Assembly: GCA_916613615.1 (NCBI GenBank)
Contig: OU744720.1
Span: 66,313,971-66,377,970, forward strand
From: Steromphala cineraria
Lineage: Eukaryota > Mollusca > Gastropoda > Trochida > Trochidae
Direction: 5' to 3'
DNA length: 64,000 nucleotides
The notes beneath the pieces are model-generated. The model saw nothing but the letters and a program-made list of their open reading frames with translations. It made no database searches and had not been told where the DNA came from. Positions within the stretch are counted from its first letter, which is position 1. Each line of letters begins with the position of its first letter. This document shows, piece by piece, positions 38,932-50,029 of the stretch. The translations under genes and the position numbers were made by a program.

Positions 38932-40555
38932 GATAATAATAATAATAATAATAGTCCATTTGTTATGCGCATTTCTCCACGCATAATGCATGCTCGAAGC
39001 GCCCACTGTACATAAGTCACACAGCACAGGGTTGAGAATGTTGCTTATAGACTAGAATCAATTGAGAAGGCTTGGTGAAAGAGGTAGGTTTTCAAGTGTG
39101 ATCTGAATGATGAGTAGGGTTGGACAGTTCTAAGATTGTAGGGAAGGTTATTCCATTCCGTGGCTGCATAGAATGAGAAGGATCTTTGGCCATAACTGAG
39201 GGTCCTGACTCTAGGTACACACAGGAGATTCTGCGAAGAGGACCTGAGCGATCTTGCAGGTGTGTACAGCTGGAGAAGTTCACAGAGATAGTCAGGGGCA
39301 GCACCAGTTAAACATCTATAGGTGGTACACATGGCCTTGAAAGAAATCCTCTGGTGGACAGGGAGCCAATGCAGTTTCTGCAAGACAGGTGTAATGTGGT
39401 CAGTCTTTCGACAGAGGGTGACAACTCTTGCACAATTATTCTGGATGCGCTGTAGTTTTGAAATCAGTACCTGCGGGGCCCTGGTCAGTAAACTGTTACA
39501 GTAGTCTAACTTAGACATGACAAGGGACAAAACAAGTATCAGAGCTGATTCTCTTATCAGATATTTTCTTATTGCTCCTATATTCCTGAGTTGAAAAGAA
39601 CAGACTCGCGAAAGGTGATTGACTTGTCCTTCAAGATTTAGCTCAGGATCAAGGATGACTCCAAGGTCTTTCACTGATGATGACAGTGAGATGAGACTGC
39701 TTCCAACCTGAAGAGATTGTAGGTTACATCGAGACCGGTTAATCTTAGAACCAATCAGTATACACTCTGTTTTGTCATCATTGAGTTTGAGTCTATTTTG
39801 GAGCATCCATGTCTTGATGTCCTGGCAACATTGTGTTGTCTCTATTGCTGCAGATGTTGACTTGGATGGTTCAGGATCAAAGATGTTTATTAACTGTGAG
39901 TCATCTGCATATTGATGTCGGTTTAACTCATGGGCATCGATAACCTGACCAAGTTGAGTGGTATACAATGTAAATAACACTGGGCCAAGGACTGAGCCTT
40001 GAGGAACTCCACACATCAGCTGGACTGGGTCAGACAGGGAGCCATCCACAAACACACACTGATATCGCTGTGAGAGGTAAGACTCGATCCATATCAAAGC
40101 ATTTCCCGAGATAGCAAAATCGCATTTGAGTCGAGACAAGAGGAGACTGTGGTCAATCGTGTCAAAAGCGGCACTGAGATCAAGAAGCACAAGCAATGCT
40201 ATGTGCCCGCTATCAACACCAAGTCTCAGATCGTTTAGGACTCTGAGGAGTGCTGTTTCTGTACAGTGTCCTCGTCGATAGGCAGACTGAAATGGGTCGT
40301 ACAGATGATGGGACTTCAGGTGTTCTGTGAGTCTCTCATTTACTGCCCGCTCAATGAGTTTTGAATTGAATGACAAATTCGACACAGGTCGAAAATTCTT
40401 GAGATCTTCGCTGTTGAGAGAAGGTTTTTTGAGTGATGGCTTGACTATAGCTTCCTTGAAAGTTGATGGCATTACCCCTGATTGTAGGCTACAGTTCACA
40501 ATATTTACAAGAGATGGGAGCAGAATATCAACATTTTCCAATAGAACCGAAAAAA
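38932..40555 (-). mobile_element. CR1/L2-like LINE, 5'-truncated
   Basis: On the minus strand the element contains the reverse transcriptase and C-terminal part of ORF2. A short 3' untranslated region follows with GGGCGCTTCGAGCATG and GAGAAATGCGCATAACAAAT. It ends in an (ATT)n microsatellite (plus strand ATAATAATAATAATAAT at 38935-38954). A 3' end of that kind is typical of CR1/L2-group LINEs. The apurinic endonuclease domain and ORF1 are missing. Homology to the family starts near 'VLLENVD', so the 5' break is placed near 40555. No target duplication was found. Confidence 0.85.
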
Positions 40556-40628
40556 TAATCACATCCGTAATAATAATTCCACCTCTTCTTTTATTGAAGT
40601 AATGGACACGCTTAAGGTTACCAAACAT
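39045..40628 (-). CDS. LINE ORF2 fragment: reverse transcriptase
   Basis: This is an uninterrupted 527-codon frame encoding the reverse transcriptase of a CR1/L2-group non-LTR retrotransposon. The enzyme copies the element's RNA onto nicked chromosomal DNA. The fingers motif FRPVSNLSFNSKLIE lies at residues 79-93. The first catalytic aspartate is in LLDLSAAFDTIDH (148-160), GVPQGSVLGP is at 207-216, and the catalytic YADD box is at 240-243. The C-terminal region has the conserved LDYCNSLL, LQRIQNNCAR, LHWLPV and WNNLP blocks of this clade. All catalytic residues are present and there is no stop or frameshift, so the copy is fairly young. Roughly the first 27 residues come from flanking DNA: the element is 5'-truncated and lacks its endonuclease, so it should be immobile. 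Base composition is clearly more GC-rich than the surroundings. Confidence 0.88.
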   Translation of the reverse strand: MFGNLKRVHYFNKRRGGIIITDVIIFSVLLENVDILLPSLVNIVNCSLQSGVMPSTFKEAIVKPSLKKPSLNSEDLKNFRPVSNLSFNSKLIERAVNERLTEHLKSHHLYDPFQSAYRRGHCTETALLRVLNDLRLGVDSGHIALLVLLDLSAAFDTIDHSLLLSRLKCDFAISGNALIWIESYLSQRYQCVFVDGSLSDPVQLMCGVPQGSVLGPVLFTLYTTQLGQVIDAHELNRHQYADDSQLINIFDPEPSKSTSAAIETTQCCQDIKTWMLQNRLKLNDDKTECILIGSKINRSRCNLQSLQVGSSLISLSSSVKDLGVILDPELNLEGQVNHLSRVCSFQLRNIGAIRKYLIRESALILVLSLVMSKLDYCNSLLTRAPQVLISKLQRIQNNCARVVTLCRKTDHITPVLQKLHWLPVHQRISFKAMCTTYRCLTGAAPDYLCELLQLYTPARSLRSSSQNLLCVPRVRTLSYGQRSFSFYAATEWNNLPYNLRTVQPYSSFRSHLKTYLFHQAFSIDSSL

Positions 40629-41122
40629 CAGTATACCTAAAGCAAACTTATATGAATTAACCTTTACTGGAAATCAGTAAGAAGCATGTAATCAACTTTC
40701 AAACTAAAATTTCTCCAATTTATGATCAACGGTCAAAATCGTCTTATGAGTCATTCTCAAAAGTTGCAGCTTTTTCACGTACCGGAATAGAAATCGGTAA
40801 AATATTGACAGAACGTAGTCAGAATTCATTTCTTGTTAACTTCTAACTTACAATCTAACTGGCAGGTAGTTAAATTGTAACCTAAATGACTAAATCATTT
40901 TTTTCGGTTATTTTTCTTACCAAAAATATGCTTTTTGGCTTGTATCTAGGTGCAAAGTCCAGGAATCGGATGTCTATGTTTTTCTTATCCTTGTTTGAAT
41001 ATATTTTTTTCTACAGGTATTCTAAAATGTAGTGCTTTTTCTCATTCCTGATAAATTTTTACAACTTTTATGTGAACATTTTATGTGAAAACTTGAATAA
41101 CTATATTGTAAACGAGAAAAGT
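40629..41122. other. AT-rich non-coding DNA, no gene seen
   Basis: Nothing recognisable lies between the LINE-derived frame and the motif array. Confidence 0.5.
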
Positions 41123-43018
41123 GTCCTTCCTGTAACAGGTATATACAATTCAGAAAAAAATAATGATCCATTATCCTTTGAAAGAAAACACTTCTGTCAT
41201 GCTGATCATCAACCATAGGTTTAGAGTATAGAGGATGCCTTGTTGACTCCAAAACAACTTGCTTGCTGAAAATGTTGATGGAAAAGTGAAAAATGTTGAG
41301 TATGTTTTATTTGTGTCTTTCAGATAACGCAAAGTATCAAAAGAATAACCATATTTCAAGAGATGCGTCTTTCTCTATGGATGCTGCACCAAAACCACTA
41401 CACAATGATGGTGTATAAAGTGGGACAAGGACTGTTCATTACTTTTCAATTGATGAACAAATTTTCTGTAACAGATGGGTTTGTTATTGGAAAGACAATT
41501 ATTGTTACTGCAAAGACAAATGAATAGATATTTGCCTCCTACTTGTTTGTTTCAACAAGAATTTGATTGACAGTTACAATGTAGGATGTCCCATGAGCTT
41601 CTTTACCAGAGGGGATGAAAGCATCCTTTTCTGCAGTCAATCAGACAAGTTTTTGTCAAGGGTTGTTATTTAAAAGAAATTATCGTTACTGTAAAGACAA
41701 TTGAATATTTAATCGGAAATAAACATTACACTTCGTTGTTTCTTCCTTCTAAATTTGTACTAAACTCATGAATTGTCTTTGAGAATAATATTTTGTAAAA
41801 TATTTTCATTTTTTCCTGCAACAATGTGTATATTTTAAGTCTATTGTATATAGATGTTACATGAAAGACATACTGTGTTACTGTAAAAGACATCCAAGAA
41901 ACTTATACTTAATTTGGGAATTTATTTGTCCGTGCATTTCAATTTTCATGGAATGTATGGAATAACGATGCCTTTTGCTCTACTTAGAGGTCTGTGTTTT
42001 AGCCACATATCATAACATTTATTTTTAAGACTGTTATTTGAAAGACAGCATTGTTGAATAATGCTAAAAAATGGCATATAGCAAGATAACTATTTTTTTT
42101 TAAATATTGCAATAAAAGCAATGGTTTTTCTCTGTACATCGTTTATGTGACATGACTATGGAAAAAACCCCAAAAATATAACATTTTTATGAAACATTTC
42201 AAAATTTGCAAGATTTCTTTACTCCAACAAGTGATCTTATTTTTCAATTTGTCTTTCCTGTAACAGTCAATGTCTTTAACATAACAAGCAGGCACATTTC
42301 TAATACTTTCTATGTATTTTTGCACTTAATGGTATGGCTATAAAGTGTATTCTAATATGATTATTGTCAAACCATGTTATTCTCATTTTCATAGATACAT
42401 ACTTTTCCCTACTCACGTATACCATAGGATTGTCCATTCTGTAACATATTGAGGTCTTTCCTGTAACAAACTCCAACTTGGTCCTGGTTTAGTAAAGTAT
42501 TAGATAAATAATTAGTAAAATTTTCTGAGGATCCGATGTGAGAAACATAAACCCTACCTTCCTTGTGCAAAGAGGTCACATATTTATGTTTTAATAAACA
42601 AACGTTCTTACTTATTTGAAGCATTTTCTTTCCAATAACAGTTTGTGTCTTTGGAATAACAGAACTGTCTTTCATGTAACATGACCAAAACATAATTGAT
42701 TTATTACCTTAAAGGGTAAAATAATTGTCATAAAATGTCAAAAACCGTGATCACATGATCTCTTATAGCTATCTTCATTTTGTTCTTTATGTTGAGGTCA
42801 ATTGATAGGATATGAAAAGAATTTGTAAGAATTAATATGATTATTTTTTTTCAACCAACTTAGTGTACAAGTGTTGATCATATGAAATTATTACTTTTTT
42901 TTCTTTTTACATTTGAGTAACAACATATATGCTAAGGTAGATACTACAATGCAACATCTTTACATACAAATGTTTTTTAAAGAAAACACACAAGCATAAC
43001 TATCGTTACTGGAAAGAC
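41123..43018. repeat. Periodic array of a 15-bp motif (GTCTTTCCTGTAACA)
   Basis: Seventeen matches or near-matches are present. Plus orientation: 41123, 41315, 42251, 42272, 42432, 42454, 42626, 42647 and 42667. Minus orientation: 41482, 41503, 41664, 41684, 41855, 41876, 42032 and 43004. Within a cluster the copies are 20-22 bp apart. Clusters follow each other at about 177-194 bp in each same-orientation run (192; 182, 191, 177; 181, 194). Orientation switches in blocks. DNA between clusters shows little mutual similarity. It may be a decayed satellite in which only the box is preserved, or a nucleosome-phased protein-binding array. There is no reading frame across it. Confidence 0.7.
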
Positions 43019-44222
43019 ATTGTCTCTTCATCCTCATTAGTGTAATAAGTGTTAATTAAGATATCATACATAATTAAGCCTCAAATACATTTGAAATCTT
43101 ATGTTTAAAAATGTTCCTTACCATTTGTGAAAGAAAAAATCTAGAATTCTTATTTAATTATATATTAGTCTTTTATACGCAAAAAAGCTGCATCTTTTGA
43201 GACTCTTATATCAAGCATTGATTTCCTGACAGCCCCATTTGATTTTCATATAAAAGTGCAATCAAACCCAACTCTCCTGATTCAGGAAACACTAGTCGAC
43301 TGCTTCAACATTCTTATTACGTAAATTGAATTGGCGAACGCTACATCATACAAATGAGGCCACAGCGAACGCATGGGTCTAATGTAAAACGTGACTTACA
43401 GACGGTTGGTGTTACTACTTCAGTAATAGATTCTATATTTGATTTCATGAAGCCCACTCAGGATAGAGAGGTGCTTCTCAGATGGGACATTAAACTTACA
43501 AAGATAATGTGTATATAAGCAATTGTTGCTGAATTGGTGAAATTAAAATAGAGCTTCTATCGCACTTAAATTTGCATGTGTTAAAATGTCTGCCCAGATC
43601 TAAGTCATATTATTTGTTAAGGGTGGTTATTGCATTTACAAGAAATAAAACATCTGATAAGCGATGAATTGACGGTTCAAAACGGTAAGAGCCTCGCTAA
43701 CTATCTGGCCAGATTGCGTACATTGGTTTATTAATTTCTTCATGTCTAGCACTCCTTTTATCCAAGCTACACGAAACCCATTGAAACATCAGTTTTTGAA
43801 ACAGAGAATTGGCCTGCATCGTTTCCATCCACATATCCCTATTTGTGCTTATGTTTGTAAAAGATATAAATTCATCATTCTAGATGCTATTCATTTGTTT
43901 GGATATTGTCATTTATCTGTTGGTTATGTCAATATACCCCTATCTCACTCGAAACAATATAATCATATTATGTTATTTCCTTCACCATTACCACAAGATG
44001 GTAGGAAAGGTTGACATTGATAGGTAGGTAGCCTGAAGGGGTGAAAGGGGAAATGTTTTCACCTTTGTTGACCTTCTTTATAACAAGGAAATATCATGTT
44101 GATTCCTTGATGAACTGAAACTGAAACGGTTTATCACTACATTGCAATAATAAGTTATCAGTCATAAGTTATAAGTCATCAGATGTAAGTCATCAGATGT
44201 AACGCTATGATTGAAACTAAAC
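43019..44222. other. Non-coding DNA, no gene seen
   Basis: The block 43390-43460 (ACTTACAGACGGTTGGTGTT, then TGATTTCATGAAGCCCACTC) resembles 36170-36235. The repeated AAGTCATCAGATGT lies at about 44173-44200. A 90-codon frame at 43742-44014 has no recognisable domain and no supporting context. Confidence 0.5.
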
Positions 44223-44401
44223 TAAAATCCAAAAGAAACGTCCCCTCTTTTTTTTTACAAACATCAAAAATCAGGAAAGATAGTTAAAAAATGACACCAT
44301 TCTATATGCCAAGACACTATCTGAAGAATCGTTTTGTTATATTTTCTGTTCTATCGAGAATCGAGAATCAAATATAGAGGGGACGTTTCTTTTGGATTTT
44401 A
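44223..44401. mobile_element. Tc1/mariner-type MITE
   Basis: A 175-bp element (44225-44399) has perfect 24-bp terminal inverted repeats: AAATCCAAAAGAAACGTCCC plus four bases at the left, and its exact complement at 44376-44399. It is flanked by TA at 44223-44224 and 44400-44401. TA target duplication is characteristic of the Tc1/mariner superfamily. The interior is too short to code. Perfect termini indicate a fairly recent insertion. A TATCTAT/GATAG-type partial fold exists inside. Confidence 0.88.
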
Positions 44402-45073
44402 TGATATTTGTTATCAACAAAGACTAAAAGACTTGATGACTAACATTTTGATGTTAATGAATGAGTAACCCAAATCAACGTGAGCATACGTTCCTTTCAG
44501 TCCTTTCAGTATGAAGTATGGGAAAGGGACTACCCTTGCAATAGCATGCAGTAATAGCTACTTAAACTCATGATTATCAAAATGCAAATGAGCTTTGGTG
44601 ATCTTTTTATGTTCCGGACACTAAGTAATTTATTTACTGTTTATAAAAAAGTATATTTACTAGAAAATATCACTAGCAGGTTCGAAAAAAATAAAATGCT
44701 GTCTACTTACTAATTCCACCGTGGCAAGATAACTATCCATCACCTTGCTTCAACAGCATATTCCCATTACAAGCTATTACCTATCTCTGATTATTTCATT
44801 ATCATGTACCTACTGGTATTCCGAACAATTACCCAAGGGCTTCACATCAAGCTACGAGATTGGCCCTGTTTAAGGATGCAACAGTGATGCCTGTTCGCTA
44901 GCAAAGTGAGAAAAGAGTCTGGAGCAAGCAAATATAGGCATGCTAATGTGTCTACATATAACTCTTAACGATGTCGTTCTTGATTTCTGACGACATCTAT
45001 TTAACTTGTATTCATGCACGTTGCAGTAATTGCAGTCAATGACGCCATGATTCACTGAAGTTTGTTTGCTGAC

Positions 45074-45530
45074 TGATGACGTGAGAAATGTAAAGACAAT
45101 AGGTGTTATTTTTTCCGTTATTCTCCTATTTTGTTATGGTTTTATTATTGTGAATAATGTCACACATACAAAATATTGATTTGATTTCAGCATCAAGCTT
45201 TTTTCTTTGGCCCTTGTATAAAAAGTTAATCGTTTCAGGTAATGATTGATGACATGAGAACTGTAAAGACAATAAGCGTAATGTTTTCTGTTATTCTGCT
45301 TTAATAAGAAGACGGTTTACTGTGGCGTTTTCTTTGGCATCATTACTTAGGGTGTTTGTTAATTTCATGGGTTATTACGGTAATGGCTAGTTACCCAATA
45401 TATCTATTTCCTTTTTTGATTTTCTTAGTTTTATTATTGTGAATAATGTCACACATACAAAATATTGATTTAATTTCAGGATCAAGTTTTTTCTTTTGAC
45501 CCTGTATAAAAAGTTAAACGTTTCAGCTAT
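45074..45530. repeat. Local tandem duplication, two units
   Basis: Segment a (GATGACGTGAGAAATGTAAA, then GACAATAGG) at 45074-45105 recurs at 45250-45282. Segment b (TTTATTATTGTGAATAATGT, then CACACATACAAAATATTGAT) at about 45141-45240 recurs at about 45428-45530. The second unit has about 110 extra bases between a and b. The repeat ends right beside the SINE at 45550. The AACTGTAAAGACAAT words are also half-copies of the motif of the 41-43 kb array. Confidence 0.8.
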
Positions 45531-45549
45531 TGTATGTTTCGTTTACGGG

Positions 45550-46056
45550 TACGGGATAGCTCAGTCGGCAAGAGCGCCGGTCTCACGTTGCCGTGGTCCG
45601 GGGTTCGAATCCCATCCAGGCCAAGGTGTAAAATCCTAGACTTCACCTCTGTTGGAACTCTAAAAGTGTCACCCTTGAGCCCTAGTGTGTAGTGCAACAA
45701 AAACTGTGCACTTCAAAGATCCCACGAATTCATGTCAGTGGCTGAATGGTGCATACATGAACACGTGCATAAGCCAAGCTGTCAGTTATCGGCGTTCAGC
45801 AGTGTTGGACAAACTGCTGTGGCTATGTGTCTCAGTTCACCCAGCTGTGAATGGGTACCCTGTGAGGCATAGAATGGTCCCTAACCTGAGCGCCACATAT
45901 GGATGCCGGTTGAATACTCGCCAGGGAGTTGAATTGGGAAAATGATCAGACGGTGAAAGAATACCATTGACCAGGGGGGAAAATGTATGCGCCTTAAGCA
46001 ACCACGATTGGTTGGATATGTGCGCTATATATATATCCATATAAAAATATAAAATA
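45550..46056 (+). mobile_element. tRNA-derived SINE, copy 2
   Basis: This copy is better preserved than that at 18659. The A box TAGCTCAGTCGG is at 45557-45568 and the B box GGTTCGAATCC at 45602-45612, with a tRNA-like head of about 72 bp. The body shares long blocks with copy 1 over its full length. The end has GTATGCGCCTTAAGCAACCA and then an AT-rich tail (TATATATATATCCATATAAA). The 86-codon frame at 45685-45945 lies wholly in the body and is not a gene. SINEs borrow a LINE's machinery; the partner is not identifiable here. Confidence 0.9.
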
Positions 46057-46701
46057 TAAAGTAAGTTGTGAAGGATTGTGAACTTTTATTTTCTGTCGAT
46101 TTCATCTTTTAATTTATGTTATATTTTGGTTGTTCTAAAATCAATTTAAACTGCTCAGTATGTAATGACATGAGACGATAGTCGAACCCTGTTCAGAAGG
46201 AAAATCCATAACAATATTCAGTTACGTATGTCACAGATGAACCTCTTATTGTTGAAGTTCTTATTGAGGTAAAAACATTGCATATTGTATTGTACAAAAC
46301 ATATAAATGATAAACCATCTTATAAAAATGAGCTTCAGGGAAATTGATATCTAACAGAGTAAAGGTGTGTTCTTGTTTATTTACGCTAATCTAATTGTAG
46401 ACGAATAAGTTGTTCTTTCAAAATTAATCAACATTGATTTAAAATAAAAAAGAATTAAGATATAGTTAGTCAAAAAGAATAATTTAAACACTAGATGTCG
46501 GTTCGATATTTGTCATCGTAACAGCATGCACATGATATTTGGAATTTTGTTGTAAGTTTATTCTAATGGTTGAATACAATATGGTATGTATTCACTAAAT
46601 TAGTACTTTTTCTATTCGAAAGGACTTTATATAGGTAGTTAATTACAAATGTATTTTGAGTCAATAGTAGGACATTTTAAGAAACCTACTTTTTTATAAT
46701 T
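46057..46701. other. AT-rich non-coding DNA, no gene seen
   Basis: No recognisable gene, RNA or transposon terminus. Confidence 0.5.
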
Positions 46702-47365
46702 ATACCCCCGACCAACGGTCCGGGGTATCTAGTAATACCAACGATTCCGTGTGTGTGTCTGTCTGTCTGTCTGTCCGTCCGAGGGCATTTTTTGTCCGAC
46801 CTTATACGCGAAAACTATTCATCCGATTTATTTCAAATTTTGCACATGTCTTCTACCCTACTAGGAGGGGTGCAGTGCAAAGTAACAACAAAATTTCTTT
46901 AATATTTGAATTTTTTACATATTTCCATGTTTTGAACTTAGTCATTTTCCAATATCAGATTTGTCTGTCCGAGGACATTTTTTATCGGACCTATTACGGG
47001 AAAAGCATTAATCCGATTAATTTCAAATTTTGCACATATCTTCTTCGGTTCGGATTTGCAGCAAATTTCATTGATATTTCATATTGTCATTTTCCAATAT
47101 CAGATTTGTCCAACCTATTACGGGAACAACTTTTCATCTGATTCTTTTCACATTTTGCATGTGTCTTCTTCCCTAATAGGAGCGGTGCAGTGCCAAATCA
47201 ACACTAAAATTGATACAGATTTTGTGTGGTTTTTTTTTCAAAGTTCCATTTTTTTTATTAGTAATTTTTCTCAATTCCTCTTTGGGGGTCAAATGCTGTG
47301 CAAGAGATGACTACATTGAAAGTAAAACATAATTCAGTTAGTCAGAGATGCACAGTCGGGGGTAT
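46702..47365. mobile_element. ATACCCCCGAC inverted-repeat element
   Basis: The ends are ATACCCCCGAC (46702-46712) and its exact complement GTCGGGGGTAT (47355-47365). Inside the left end is a (TGTC)n stretch and TGTCCGTCCGAGGGCATTTT. The interior holds three imperfect tandem units with CCGACCTTATACGCGAAAAC and ATTTCAAATTTTGCACATGT, at about 46789, 46979 and 47108. Repeats beginning ATACCCCCG followed by GTCCGTCCG are, from memory, widespread in marine invertebrates. The 130-codon frame at 46749-47141 is a by-product of the tandem units. Confidence 0.75.
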
Positions 47366-49408
47366 TAGTGAGCCACCCACACTTTTTTGCTTGTTTTGAA
47401 TATTTGTTTGATATTATATGTAAGTGGAGATGCTAGAAAGTAAGATAACATAAAAAGACAAAAGGAATAGAATTCCGAGCTTAAATGTGGTTTTAGGCTT
47501 GTGATGTAAGATTAATGTTCTATAAGTTGTCAGTTTTGTCTAGTCTTTCATACAGATAGGGCAAAAGATTGAAGGTATGTCAAAATATCAAAGTTATAAA
47601 ATCGGCTATAGTTTGAATAAATGTTTGGGAAAATGTATTTTTTTATTCATATTTTTACCAGAAAATTGATATAAACTATTTCATTGTATGCTTTTTACTG
47701 CACTTATTAATGCGCTTTTTTGGAAGTAATTACATTCATTAACTACTGGAACGACACAAACATGGATTTCCTCAAACTACTTTTCTATGTTATATATTTG
47801 TCTGTAAAGGTGTGTATTGTATATATTGTTTTGATTACCTTGAACTTCGACACGGTCAAGGAGTTGAAAAAGTTTTAGCTATGGAACTATGCTATACACT
47901 TCCTCAAGGGACAGTAAGATGAACTGTTTTTTTTATTTGTGTCTAATGGACTCGTTTTAGTGAAGATAATTACACACCAAAAAGCATTTTGTAAATCTAG
48001 ACTAAGTTCCTCTTTAAACCAGTACTGTTGGTTAAGGGAAAATGTCTACATTACAGTAACTGGTAACATAAGAGATGAACGATAGTGACAGGTTTGCCTC
48101 GTAGAGTAGTCTGTATTGCTTCAAGAAGAACACTAGACTACAATAAGTGTTTAGAGCAATCGTCTTAAAGAAAGTAATCTTTGACATTTATGGTAATGTT
48201 AGATAGAAATATCACGTATGTACCGATACTAGGACAGATTCCTAAGTGTGTTGCTAAGGGTGTTCTTGCGTTCACTTTAGGAAGTTGGATTGTTACTGTT
48301 AAACATTTAAAAAAACATAACAGTCTTTTTCTTTTTTCAATATAGTGTTTGATAATGGTTATTGTTTCTATTTCATAAGTTTTTTAACGAATTACATGTA
48401 TTACATTGCCTTATACAGTCATGGCGCAATACTGGAGGAGTGCTATCAGGGGACAGGGCATTTTAGTTCATTACTACTCATCAATGTCAGTACATTATGT
48501 TACAAATGTAAATTTTGTTATATACAAAATTATATAATCAATGGTTGTATGACTTGAGCTACATCTGACGACAGAAAATGTTATTCAAATGAAGTAGAAA
48601 CACATTTTCTTACTGCTCTATGGCCCAACAATAACTTTAACATGATATCGGCACAGCTCAACAATATTCTTTCACTTGATTGTGATTGCCTTTCATGCAG
48701 AGCCAATATGAAAACTACAATAACCTTTACAAGAAAAGAGGGAATTATATGATGGACTTATGGAGACTGACATGATTATGGCGAGACAATTGATACACAA
48801 AACCATGAACAGTTCACAATAGATCACTTGCTGACCAACAATTCACTCAATTTGGCATTTTGATAAAGCCGTAATTTGCAGTTTTTTGACAAGAGTGATG
48901 TTGCAGATAACCTAAAAGAAAGCTGTTCTGTGGAATAAACCTCTCATACATCATACTGAGATTATCTAGTCATCTTTAACGAATTTTGTCTACTTTGACA
49001 ATCATTAGAATTTGTTAAAGAAACGATTTTATTTCAATTTTTGATTCGTTAAGGAGCAGGACATTTATATTCATGAACACAACAAAAGTATTAATACAAT
49101 ATGCTTTGTAAATAATTTCTATTCCAGGAACTTGTCGTTAAATATTGATGTTTACAAAAACGGCTAGATTCTAAATATTCAAATCTTTAATGAACACAAC
49201 AAGATGAATGCAAACTTATCATATTTTACTGCAATCTTGAGATAATTTTGTATCATATTCCATTGCTCTGGTTGACTTAGCCCTGACACTAACCGTTTGA
49301 GTAATACAAATAACCACACCAATCGTAGTAGGCTTATGCTTGATACAATGGCAGACCTTGATCTTCTAATAGAGTCATTGATCCGATTGGGTTTCGCGAG
49401 TTGAATAA
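47366..49408. other. Non-coding DNA containing a local duplicate
   Basis: The block 47870-48330 matches 50030-50470: AGATGAACTG, AGTAAATCTAGAC-type words, CTACAATAAGTGTTTAGAGC then AATCGTCTT, and GTGTTGCT.AGGGTGTT, in the same order. 48540-48650 matches 13240-13400. No coding gene is seen. Confidence 0.6.
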
Positions 49409-49532
49409 GAATGAGAACAAGTTATATGGATTTACAACTTCTGTATAGCAAGAGTGCGACGTTTCGGTGTAGGTACATGTACTTACACCGTTTTCATCAC
49501 TTGCTTGAAATCCATATAACTTGTTCTCATTC
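49409..49532. repeat. Nested palindromic (fold-back) element
   Basis: Outer arms 49409-49433 and 49508-49532 are a perfect 25-bp inverted repeat (core GAACAAGTTATATGGATTT). An inner near-perfect palindrome sits at 49465-49490 (CGGTGT..GTACATGTAC..ACACCG, one mismatched pair). The two-level structure in about 124 bp looks like a small fold-back transposon. No target duplication was confirmed. Confidence 0.8.
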
Positions 49533-50029
49533 ATCTTACCAACTTCTAAATGCCTCTTAAAGAAGAGTTGAATAAGGGTTACTAAAATAATTAGCTTTAC
49601 GATAACAATCTCAAATAACGGGGAAGTACGATTTACATATAAGATTAATCCTCTATTATGGATATAAATATTTTGCCATCCTAAATAAGTAAATAGTATA
49701 ACAATTTATACAACCAATAATAACCCGCTACTGAAAGACTGTTCCATTTATCCACTTGTGCACTTCGGAGCTTTTGGGCACTTCTTGGATTAATCTGAAA
49801 TTGTGTTCTAGTTCCTTATGAGTTGTTTTCCATTTCCATTTTGATTTGATATTACATATAACAAGTAGGGAAGCTTATCTATTTCCTTATGAGTTGTAAC
49901 TTGTTTCCATTTCCATTTTGACTCGATAACACATAAAACAATCTGTAGGGAAGTTCATATAGTTATCATCAGTCATATGTCCTATATATTTGAGAGGCAT
50001 GTGTAAAACCATTATTCAGCTAGACAGCG

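Noticed and set aside
39322..40602. Plus-strand frames at 39322-39504 and 40327-40602
   Set aside because: They are antisense shadows of the LINE reverse transcriptase frame.
41123..43018. CRISPR array
   Set aside because: The repeats are too short, occur in both orientations and lack uniform spacers, and the sequence is plainly eukaryotic.
46749..47141. 130-codon frame, the longest small frame after the LINE
   Set aside because: It is produced by tandem units inside the ATACCCCCGAC repeat. Composition is low-complexity and no domain is recognisable.
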